NCBI GenBank assembly: GCA_012519695.1 | Contig: JAAYPT010000014.1 | Coordinates: 1-52,238 of the forward strand | Source of the DNA: Clostridiales bacterium | GTDB lineage: Bacteria; Bacillota; Clostridia; Lachnospirales; Lachnospiraceae | Direction of reading: 5' to 3' | DNA length: 52,238 bases | Shown here: positions 16,101 to 21,648 of the stretch, one piece after another | Numbering within the stretch: the first letter of the stretch is position 1 | Layout of the letters: every line of letters begins with the position of its first letter | Program-made: the position numbers and the translations under genes | Notes under the pieces: generated by a model | What the model saw: only the letters and a program-made list of their open reading frames with translations | Database searches by the model: none | Told to the model about the DNA's origin: nothing

Positions 16101-16127
16101 AGAATGAAAAAGAAAAAAATTTATTAG
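10173..16127 (+). CDS. Large LPXTG-type surface adhesin with DUF11/SpaA-like repeats (pilus tip candidate)
   Basis: A 1984-residue secreted protein. A basic N-terminus and hydrophobic segment (VCAFIMGINMLWQATIP) end at SMA-Y near residue 38. Residues about 60-215 look like a degenerate CHAP fold that has lost its catalytic Cys and His. From about residue 600 come repeated DUF11-like/isopeptide-type domains (AGDAIQYTLSITNTGENAI, KIIYTLTVKND, VFDYTVTMKND), a SpaA-like domain (about 1045-1130, ending TYTLIEENAT), an EF-hand-like loop at 750-761 (DSNGDGKVSNSE) and a final SpaA-like domain (FTFELYQKGE, YTIKEKVPEGYKLL). The sorting signal is IPKTG, a hydrophobic segment and basic residues. The start is TTG 10173 after GGGGAAAG. 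The frame has no stop after the sorting signal and runs on into the pilin start, adding about 25 residues. It heads the pilus operon and is probably the tip adhesin linked by the class C sortase. Confidence 0.85.
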   Translation: MYWRDRKNRKKKARLFQRVCAFIMGINMLWQATIPSMAYNGENYEGSGEFKTRQEYTQECEKYIPTGEWENDLVAVAKMQIGYQDNEENVCNKWNTLLVSESLYYAGIPESVFPTETNIEEWIAKLQEEQLYISNFDASITMLPEKGEMVILQIEDESGNQEKEIAIVEDVQEREGEYYVQTIEGEKEHNTYSVKEKEHKAFGEEVLGYALLSKSDSTSENEQSADEETQVALQENEFGKETVNGEGNSETNNINERLVVNFEAQTNGGNAQAGETQYVKVVSNYSQANHQEKNAEVFIKVGELPEGVTITGFTTDGKKEVVWRDDNNKEHNVTLHLIEENGIYYISFEQPAGATIEFSIQFNSENGIMGEKETLSLEVDKEKMQKLEGPGNDMFGEPVVLTWTASNEWNPVQKWVNNAKNNQILVNNKNKLVGELTYTVEAESQNKENFGEIWTDYVNVTDTLTLPEGITFPQGSKVDDSGEAIVDKNGNKIFYFSANQKQQINIKSLKLENNNKVVYEIQVPNTNRNSENVLTAEMEHISLEMKMNASLLELKEGYKDKSIQEMAHDKIENEVKMTPVPYKGSEGTVTSDKVTTTPTPVPEEFIVEKSANREHVQAGDAIQYTLSITNTGENAIKVKDNQGNYYTVTDQLVKYLTMTDEQIRNLPQRVSYDKNSNTISWVPDETELQPGKTYEISFWVTVRNATDEEMQELKNGSVIRNTAQYKEHYSNEVEITYDKAEIKVKKEGKDSNGDGKVSNSEKIIYTLTVKNDTNFDAVMDEMVKDTLPDGVEFDAVIDKENRQISQAGTYVAISNLLPNGHEVTFAKDGQNLSWNIGMLKAHEEIRLVYVCTVNTDKITSRSVIRNEVTTSDSGDAEESEVDYPIKVDKEVAQDTSIVYPDGTVFDYTVTMKNDEKNPSQKEDLELVDEMPAGMLPYGYDLIQRKDDGTTRKVSWKDFSEGKIETWNSTFSTEIDGRQTQVKRNWDGGIILVWKIGKLGKGEEVKITYQAQISIPEGEEGKKEFTNTVYVDGISKSVTVYGGEPKGEIYIEKHFDGEILYNIDGLTEEQKNITFTLIGKDNDGNEIRQSVKLGEFNNARRNGRWHHVFENLSPGTYTLIEENATIPGKVLTTTYKVNGTFAPNCVTDSTDKSGVIVEVDGQKDAEVIINNNYGSGSGVDLQKSVWAIKQGKITGNSSDRYEEWSNWYDKELFPIDDSDITNYVIYNMTVINTGSETVHVDTVEDELPEGLEYIGMKADYYGNEKRNMKEQFTTQIFTDAWSGLNLYDGHKLAQGISVTSKQEGKKVTFSFEKDSGGYELSGGQAITFLVLCRIKPDVKEGELITNTAKLLVDRSVQYKDCEEIYTQNTPYDLIQNNGKSKDEGIINGKRIISSSVTIIPENLPVPGIEKEAVSYIIPGKIEEQPLEENSNIQPESMVHWEITLHNDGTKDLKNYQVEDLVTEGFHLLTKAEANEKKIKSPYELTIFDYSGKKLNTYDVSSEVWKTIKNDSEENAFTFDFSEEKYSIPPGGYAKLRVYTNNLVTNYQVYKNTATILPSEKFDANRAKYGDLKKNDKGEYIGVTASAEVNALGDYASVSWKSVTEKGNEANTTKGTQKKNYISVGLDDDGNANMVTYTDNIRNISGKTFKQFTIVDLMPMRNDTGVINQEDKRGSEFSIAYSGGLNIYVISSGGVQRTVNEKDYKIEFSTKTSYTQEDFQGDSTQWHKAWEKGDCSFRVKMSEAFELAPNETLVIQYDGKIAEGARAGDIAWNSFGYQYHSNGCTTLLKAEPPKVGVMIPKVPVVKKEVVDSDGNIQEYDENKKFTFELYQKGEHSNIKLCEFTICQGGYVELSNLKDKDGKLVVLKDGTEYTIKEKVPEGYKLLGIGQEGEKLSTFGEEYTFTYYKEKDISILARNESLFRQEIPKTGGMGTNVYTVGGVLLMVVASLLYGYRLKYRKKKNYSEKRYQIYNLLKRRKRMKKKKIY
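16104..16127 (+). other. Poly(A) tract putting the pilin start codon out of frame (adhesin stop/pilin start overlap)
   Basis: ATG 16104 has an ideal ribosome site (AAAAAGGAG at about 16088-16096) and starts a signal peptide, ATG AAA AAG AAA AAA ATT TAT TAG. The pilin signal peptide continues one frame back as NLLATLAVFVMVLAM. Eight A residues instead of seven at 16113-16119, or a -1 slip there, would give MKKKKNLLATLAV and the complete pilin. The ATG frame is also the adhesin frame, so the same change at DNA level would fuse adhesin and pilin. Confidence 0.7.
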
Positions 16128-16138
16128 CAACGTTAGCA

Positions 16139-17557
16139 GTGTTTGTTATGGTATTAGCAATGGGAATGACAACATTTGCAGCAGACATTACAATTAGTGG
16201 CGGTGCACAAGGATCTGAGTATGCAGCATATAAATTGCTGAATGTTACAGATGGTGGAGAAGGAAAGTTTGCATATACTATAAATGCAAAATATGAATCA
16301 GCACTTAAGGAAGTAACTGGAAAGACACAGGAAAGAGAAATTATCGACTATATTAGTTCTTTTGATGCAGCTCAGACACGTCAGTTTGCAGATGCTATGT
16401 ATGGAAAAGTGAAAGATTTAGAGGCAGATTATACAACAGCCAATGACAAATTCACAGGTGTGGAACAGGGATATTATCTGATTGTAGAAACAAAAACAGG
16501 TAATGATGCAGATGCATATTCTTTGGTTATGTTAGATACCGCAGGTAATGATGAAGTAAATGTAACCACTAAGGAAGATAAACCGGAATTAGTAAAAAAA
16601 GTAAAAGAAAAAAATGATTCTACCGGAGAAGTAACAGATTGGCAGGATGGAGCAGATTATGATATCGGGGATAAGGTGCCATTTCAATTAACAGGTACGG
16701 TAGAAGCAAAATATGATAATTATGAAACATATTATTATGCATTCCACGATACATTATCAAAGGGACTTACTTTTAATAATGATGTAAAAGTATATGTAGA
16801 TGGAACAGAAATCAGTGACGGATATAGAGTTGTAACAGATGCAGCAGAATTAGAAAACGGTGAAACATTTAAAGTTGTATTTGATAACTTAAAGGTTACT
16901 CCGGCACATGCAGGAAGTAAAATTGTTGTGGAATATACAGCTACATTAAACGAAGATGCAGTGATTGGCGATGAAGGAAATCCAAATACTGCAAAATTGG
17001 AATACAGTAATAACCCATACGGTGATGGTACAGGAGAGACTCCGGAAGATAAAGTAACTGTATTTACATATAAATTAGTTGCAAACAAAGTAGACAAGGA
17101 TGGAAAGGCACTTGAAGGAGCAGGATTTACTTTATACAAATATGATGCGAAAAAAGCAGATTATGTAGCAGTAAAAGATGAAATTACCGGTGTAACTCAA
17201 TTTACATTTGCAGGCTTAGATGCAGGTCAGTATAAATTAGTGGAAACAACAGTACCGGCTGGATACAATAAGGCAGATGATTTTGAATTTACAATAAAGG
17301 CAGAATATGATACCAATTCAAATGATCCAAAGTTAAAGAAATTAGTTGTTGTAGATAAAGATGGAAAAGAAATTACAGAAATCACAATTAATTTAGCAGA
17401 AGGTACAGCAAGTACAAATATTGTGAACTTAAGTGGAACAGAACTTCCATCTACCGGTGGTATTGGTACTAAGATTTTTTATACCGTTGGTGCGGTTCTT
17501 ATGATTGGTGCAGCAGTAATATTGATTTCAAGAAAGCGTACTGCTCAGGAAAAATAA
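16139..17557 (+). CDS. SpaH/EbpB-type LPXTG major pilin (intact frame; ATG start is out of frame by one base)
   Basis: A secreted shaft pilin with about 472 residues in the open frame. The expected start is ATG 16104, separated by a one-base frame shift in a poly(A) tract. In the open frame the first possible codons are GTG 16139 or ATG 16148, which truncate the signal peptide (VMVLAMGMTTFAA). The mature part has an N-terminal domain, a pilin-type lysine region (KPELVKKVKEKN, about 145) used for sortase-linked polymerisation, an isopeptide-type middle domain, a SpaA-like domain with E-box YKLVETTVPAGYN (about 362), and the anchor LPSTG-GIGTKIFYTVGAV...SRKR. Family knowledge makes it the polymerised backbone. 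A hairpin with a short T run follows before the sortase gene. Confidence 0.88.
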   Translation: MFVMVLAMGMTTFAADITISGGAQGSEYAAYKLLNVTDGGEGKFAYTINAKYESALKEVTGKTQEREIIDYISSFDAAQTRQFADAMYGKVKDLEADYTTANDKFTGVEQGYYLIVETKTGNDADAYSLVMLDTAGNDEVNVTTKEDKPELVKKVKEKNDSTGEVTDWQDGADYDIGDKVPFQLTGTVEAKYDNYETYYYAFHDTLSKGLTFNNDVKVYVDGTEISDGYRVVTDAAELENGETFKVVFDNLKVTPAHAGSKIVVEYTATLNEDAVIGDEGNPNTAKLEYSNNPYGDGTGETPEDKVTVFTYKLVANKVDKDGKALEGAGFTLYKYDAKKADYVAVKDEITGVTQFTFAGLDAGQYKLVETTVPAGYNKADDFEFTIKAEYDTNSNDPKLKKLVVVDKDGKEITEITINLAEGTASTNIVNLSGTELPSTGGIGTKIFYTVGAVLMIGAAVILISRKRTAQEK

Positions 17558-17580
17558 TGAAATTTGAGCACTGATAATAA

Positions 17581-17631
17581 CAGACTTTCTACCTGATGTA
17601 AAGGATATATCAGGTAGAAGAGTCTGGTTTT
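17581..17631 (+). terminator. Intra-operon hairpin between pilin and sortase genes
   Basis: CAGACT..CTACCTGAT pairs with ATCAGGTAG..AGTCTG, followed by GTTTTA. It lies in the 99-bp gap after the pilin stop and 26 bp before the sortase start. Its T run is short, so partial termination is likely. That would make more pilin transcript than sortase and accessory transcript. Confidence 0.65.
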
Positions 17632-17656
17632 ATAATACGACATTAGGGAGAGGTTT

Positions 17657-18541
17657 ATGAAAAAGGATAAGTGGACTGTAATTTTTATAATAATTTTTAT
17701 AATAGGTCTCTCCGTGATGTTGTATCCCACCATTGCAGATCAGTGGAATAAATTACATCAAAGTAGAGCTATTGCTGATTATGAAAATGTTGTTAGTGAT
17801 ATGAAGGAAGAAGATTTTGAAAAACAGTGGCAGGAAGCAGAAAATTATAATGAGAAAATAAAAACAAACACATTTTCAGGAGAGGTTTTTTCACAGGAAG
17901 AAAAAAACATGCGAGGAAGCGAATATTGGTCAGTGTTAAATGTAGGTGATAATGGAATCATGGGGTATGTATCTATTCCCAAAATAGAACAAAAGATTCC
18001 TATTTACCATGGAACATCAGATGCTGTTTTACAGGTTGGTGCAGGACATATTATGGGGACCAGACTTCCAATTGGAGGAGAGGGAAATCATAGTGTACTG
18101 GCGGCGCATCGTGGTCTGCCAAGTGCGAAATTATTTACAGATATTGATCAGTTAAAAAGCGGAGATAAATTTTATATCCATATTTTGGATAAGGTATTAG
18201 CCTATCAAGTGGACCAGATATTTCCAATGATAGAAAAAGATGATATCGAGGCACTACAGGATGCACTAAAAAATGAAGAAGGGCAGGATTATGTAACGTT
18301 ATTTACCTGTACCCCATATGGAGTAAATAGTCATAGACTGTTAGTGCGAGGACATCGTGTTGCATATCATGGAGAAGATGATGAGACCAGTACTATGAGT
18401 GACAACATGCTTCAATCTGTGAAAGATTATTATATGCTGTATGCATTAACGGCAGTGGCAATATCCGTATTAGTTGCATTAGGAATAAGAATAATTAGAA
18501 ATAGAAAATCAGAAAAAAGGTCTGGGAGGGAGAAAAAATGA
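17657..18541 (+). CDS. Class C (pilus-assembly) sortase
   Basis: A 294-residue membrane-anchored transpeptidase that cleaves LPXTG-type signals and joins pilins. It has an N-terminal membrane segment (VIFIIIFIIGLSVMLYP) and a C-terminal one (YALTAVAISVLVALGI), the two-anchor layout of class C enzymes. Catalytic residues are His151 (LAAHRGLP), Cys218 (TLFTCTPYG) and Arg227 (SHRLLVRGHR). The pre-catalytic region reads SGEVFSQEE where pilin sortases usually carry a DP(F/W/Y) lid motif, so the canonical lid appears absent. ATG 17657 follows GGGAGAGGTTT. It overlaps the next gene by 4 nt (ATGA) and lies just after the major pilin, its likely substrate. Confidence 0.92.
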   Translation: MKKDKWTVIFIIIFIIGLSVMLYPTIADQWNKLHQSRAIADYENVVSDMKEEDFEKQWQEAENYNEKIKTNTFSGEVFSQEEKNMRGSEYWSVLNVGDNGIMGYVSIPKIEQKIPIYHGTSDAVLQVGAGHIMGTRLPIGGEGNHSVLAAHRGLPSAKLFTDIDQLKSGDKFYIHILDKVLAYQVDQIFPMIEKDDIEALQDALKNEEGQDYVTLFTCTPYGVNSHRLLVRGHRVAYHGEDDETSTMSDNMLQSVKDYYMLYALTAVAISVLVALGIRIIRNRKSEKRSGREKK

Positions 18542-19524
18542 AAAAAGTAAAAAAGGAAAAGGGATATCTGGTCGTAGGCTTACTATTGGGTGTGATGTTA
18601 ACTATAGTGGCTTTTAGATTTTCTCATTTATACGCAGCAAATCAGGTGGAGGTATCTAAAAAATGTTCTTTGACATTACAATTACCAGATAATAGTGAGT
18701 ATTGTACAGAACTGGAAAATGTATCATTAGAGGCAAAAGTGTATCGCATTGCCTCAATTGATGAAAATGGGGTATGTGCATCTGTATCAGGATATGAAAG
18801 CTTAGACCTTGAAAAATATGGACAAGACAGTAAAAATTGGAAAGAGATTATGAAAAAGGCAGAAACAATAGCAAAGGGGAAAACTGCGGATGCTGAAATT
18901 ACAGTAGAACACGGACAGGGAACCGCAGGAGATTTAAAAACAGGGTTATATCTTGTTATGGTAGAAGATGCAGTTACAGATTTGCATGAATATCATTTCA
19001 GTTCAGCCTTAGTTATGTTGCCAAATAATTTGTATTTACAAACAGGTAAAGTGGAAGATGATAGCTGGTATTATGATGTAATATGCAATTTAAAACCAGA
19101 ACAAAATCCACGTTATGGAGCAATTAAAATCTGTAAAACACTAAAGTCCTACAATACAGCTCTCGGAGATGTAAGTTTTGTATTTCAGATTGAAGGAGTA
19201 GATGCAGAAGGAAACACGGTTTATAGTAATGTGGTGTCTACTACACATGATGAAGCGGGAAGTAAAGAAGTGTTAGTGGAGCATATTCCGGCAGGAACCA
19301 CAGTAACAGTTACAGAAGTGTATAGTGGCGCAAGTTATCGCCTAGAAACAGAACCGGAAAAAACAGTGGTAATTGCAGCAGATGATTTTGTAACGGTAGA
19401 ATTCACCAATACATATGATGAAGAATTAGTACCTGGATATGGAGTGACGAATCATTTTGAATATAGCGAAGATGAAGGATGGCAGTGGTCACAATTAAGA
19501 GATAACAGTATAGACAACAAGTAG
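18538..19524 (+). CDS. Secreted pilin-like protein without sorting signal (DUF5979-like C-terminal domain)
   Basis: A 328-residue exported protein with an N-terminal membrane/signal segment (YLVVGLLLGVMLTIVAF). Residues about 40-180 resemble the N-terminal domain of SpaH-type pilins (SLEAKVYRIASIDENG, GDLKTGLYLVMVEDA). Residues about 200-300 form a beta-sandwich of DUF5979/prealbumin type (FVFQIEGVDAEGNTVYSNVV, EHIPAGTTVTVTEVYSG, VTVEFTNTYDEE). No LPXTG or C-terminal anchor exists; the tail is hydrophilic (WQWSQLRDNSIDNK). It starts inside the sortase stop codon, so translational coupling is likely. It is either a minor pilin held by its uncleaved signal anchor or a non-covalent pilus component. 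Confidence 0.7.
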   Translation: MKKVKKEKGYLVVGLLLGVMLTIVAFRFSHLYAANQVEVSKKCSLTLQLPDNSEYCTELENVSLEAKVYRIASIDENGVCASVSGYESLDLEKYGQDSKNWKEIMKKAETIAKGKTADAEITVEHGQGTAGDLKTGLYLVMVEDAVTDLHEYHFSSALVMLPNNLYLQTGKVEDDSWYYDVICNLKPEQNPRYGAIKICKTLKSYNTALGDVSFVFQIEGVDAEGNTVYSNVVSTTHDEAGSKEVLVEHIPAGTTVTVTEVYSGASYRLETEPEKTVVIAADDFVTVEFTNTYDEELVPGYGVTNHFEYSEDEGWQWSQLRDNSIDNK

Positions 19525-19539
19525 AGGAGGCTGGAAACA

Positions 19540-20088
19540 TTGAAAAAAGTATTTAAACAAAAAAAGTTTTGGTTTGCAGCTTTAACTGTGGTGTTGATTG
19601 GATGCAGCAGCGTTCAAGGAGCTATGGCGTATTTTACGACATATGTAGAAGCAAAAGGAGGACATACAATAACACTTGGAACAAGTACTTCAGTGGAAGA
19701 AAAAGTAAAAGATATGACGAAACATATTGTGCTTTCCAATACCGGAGAGTGTGAATGTTATGTACGAGTTAAGGTGTTTAGTGGAAGTCAGTATACTATC
19801 AATTTTTCGCAGGAAGTAGATGAAAATAATAATCCATGGTGGGAGTTAAAAGAAGATGGATATTGGTATTATAAAGATATTTTGCAAGTAGGGGAAGAAA
19901 CAAAAGAATTGTTAGCAAAAATAGAAGTTCCGGAAGATTTAAAGGAAAGTTTTGACATTGTTGTAATTCAGGAATGTACCCCTGTTTTATACGATGAATC
20001 AGGAAATCCCTACGCAGATTGGAACAGAAAAGTTGATACAAGAACGGATATTGGTGTGGCAAATGGAGAAGGGGATGCAGGAGAATGA
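19540..20088 (+). CDS. Secreted protein with SipW-type signal sequence (TasA/camelysin-like)
   Basis: A 182-residue exported protein. The signal region (FWFAALTVVLIGCSSVQGAMAYFTTYV) ends with AMAYFT, the pattern seen in SipW-dependent matrix proteins (GTLAYFTD type). Downstream it has the usual TasA-like features: a short beta-rich domain with VLSNTGECECYVRVKVF resembling the N-terminal repeat of CalY/TasA, and GYWYYKDILQVGEETKELL. The start is TTG 19540 behind GAGGAGGCTGG. It overlaps the next, related gene by 4 nt. Together with the signal peptidase-like gene downstream, it suggests dedicated processing. Fibre formation is inferred, not seen. Confidence 0.72.
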   Translation: MKKVFKQKKFWFAALTVVLIGCSSVQGAMAYFTTYVEAKGGHTITLGTSTSVEEKVKDMTKHIVLSNTGECECYVRVKVFSGSQYTINFSQEVDENNNPWWELKEDGYWYYKDILQVGEETKELLAKIEVPEDLKESFDIVVIQECTPVLYDESGNPYADWNRKVDTRTDIGVANGEGDAGE

Positions 20089-20864
20089 AGCAACGAAAGA
20101 GTATTTTTAGCGGAAATAAGAGAACTTTGCTTCTTGCAGTGATAGCATTTATTTTATTGCTTTTTAGTGCAGTAGGCAGCGTAAGGGCAGCCCTTACTTA
20201 TTATAGTGAAAATTATACAGCGCAGATGGAAACTTACGATATCGGTGTAACTTTGGTAGAAAAATCTGCACAATCTACCAAGGATATTAGTAGTAGAGAT
20301 TATTCCAAGAGTAGTAATGACTGGAAACAGACGCAGGGAGCACTATTGCAGGATATGTTGGAAGAGACCAATGGGAAGTTGATTCTTGGAAGAAATTATG
20401 TGGAAGAACTTGCAGTAAAAAACAGCGGAAATATTGAGGAATATGTAAGAGTATATATTTCAAAAAATTGGACAAATGCAGATGGAAACAAGGAAACTAC
20501 ATTGGCACCGAGTTTGATTGAGCTCCACTTAACACAGAACGGCTGGTTAATAGATGAAAGTGCATCCACGGAGGAAAGAACAGTTTTATATTGGCCGAAT
20601 ATTTTAAAGCCGGGAGAAACAACAGCACCATTTTCCGACACACTTAAAATAGATGATTCCATTGGAAAAAAGGTTACAACAACAACTACTACGGAAGGTG
20701 GATTGACCACAATTACTACGAAATTTAACTACGATGGTGTTCAATTTAATATTGATGCACAAGTAGATGCAGTACAGACGCATAATGCAGTAGATGCAAT
20801 AAAAAGTGCCTGGGGAATAGATGTAGAGATTACAGAGAATGGAACATTGAGTCTTGTACAGTAG
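20085..20864 (+). CDS. Second SipW-type secreted protein (TasA-like)
   Basis: A 259-residue exported protein related in design to the preceding one. The signal segment is LLLAVIAFILLLFSAVGSVR followed by AALTYYSENY. The mature part includes ELAVKNSGNIEEYVRVYISK, the same 'new N-terminal strand then xVRVxxxK' pattern, and TVLYWPNILKPGETTAPFSD. A threonine-rich stretch (KVTTTTTTEGGLTTITTKF, about 203-221) precedes the C-terminal strand. No sorting signal is present. Its ATG overlaps the stop of the upstream gene, indicating coupled and perhaps stoichiometric synthesis. It may be the fibre partner of the first protein. Confidence 0.68.
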   Translation: MKQRKSIFSGNKRTLLLAVIAFILLLFSAVGSVRAALTYYSENYTAQMETYDIGVTLVEKSAQSTKDISSRDYSKSSNDWKQTQGALLQDMLEETNGKLILGRNYVEELAVKNSGNIEEYVRVYISKNWTNADGNKETTLAPSLIELHLTQNGWLIDESASTEERTVLYWPNILKPGETTAPFSDTLKIDDSIGKKVTTTTTTEGGLTTITTKFNYDGVQFNIDAQVDAVQTHNAVDAIKSAWGIDVEITENGTLSLVQ

Positions 20865-20877
20865 GAAGGAAAGAGGC

Positions 20878-21633
20878 ATGAAAAAGAGATTAGCAAGCTT
20901 GGTAACAATGATGATTCTGGTGTTGTCTGTTTCAATAACAGCGTATGCAGAAAATTTTTCAGGCGGAGATAATTGGAGCGTTACCTTTGACGGAAAAAAG
21001 ATGGAGAGTACATTTAAAAATGTAGATATTGATGACGCAATCAGTCAGCTTCAACCAGGCGATAGCATAGATATTCATTTGAAACTTAAAAATTCATATA
21101 AAGAAGCCACAAATTGGTATATGTCCAATGAAGTTTTGCAAAGTCTGGAGGATACCAATAGTACAACGGCTGGAGGAGCATATGCATATATATTGACGTA
21201 TGTTGATGAAAAAGGAACATCCAGGGTCTTGTATAGCAGCGAAGCAGTTGGTGGTGAAACAGTGAATGAGAGCGGAGAAGGACTTCATCAGGCAACCAAT
21301 TCATTAAAAGATTTTTTCTATCTGGATCAATTAAATGCGGATAGTGAAGCAGAAATTATTCTTGTAGTAAAATTAGAAGGAGAAACACAGGGAAATTCGT
21401 ATCAGGATACTTTGGCAAAACTGCAAATGAATTTTGCAGTGGAATTAACCGATAATACTTCTCCAGGAATATTGCCATTTAGTAAGTTTGTCAAGACAGG
21501 CGATAATACCAGAATTTTATTTTATTCTCTATTAGCATTATTTGCCGGTATAATATGTACAATTACCGTTATTATAAGAATTCGCAGAGAGCAACTCAAT
21601 TTGAAGAAAGAAAAAGATACAAATAGGAGATAG
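20878..21633 (+). CDS. Surface protein with variant sorting-type signal (FVKTGD) and C-terminal anchor
   Basis: A 251-residue exported protein. It has a cleavable signal peptide (MKKRLASLVTMMILVLSVSI..AYA-E), a globular beta-rich domain of about 170 residues, then SKFVKTGDNT, a hydrophobic segment (ILFYSLLALFAGIICTITVI) and a basic tail (RIRREQLNLKKEKD). The tail has sortase-signal architecture, but the motif is V-K-T-G rather than L-P-x-T-G. Whether it is a sortase substrate or a simple membrane anchor is unclear. ATG 20878 is chosen over an earlier in-frame start because AGGAAGGAAAG precedes it. The domain includes SVTFDGKKMESTFKNVDI and LQPGDSIDIHLKLKN, as in TasA-like partner proteins. 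Possible base anchor of the fibre. Confidence 0.65.
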   Translation: MKKRLASLVTMMILVLSVSITAYAENFSGGDNWSVTFDGKKMESTFKNVDIDDAISQLQPGDSIDIHLKLKNSYKEATNWYMSNEVLQSLEDTNSTTAGGAYAYILTYVDEKGTSRVLYSSEAVGGETVNESGEGLHQATNSLKDFFYLDQLNADSEAEIILVVKLEGETQGNSYQDTLAKLQMNFAVELTDNTSPGILPFSKFVKTGDNTRILFYSLLALFAGIICTITVIIRIRREQLNLKKEKDTNRR

Positions 21634-21648
21634 GAGGATTCTGAGAAA

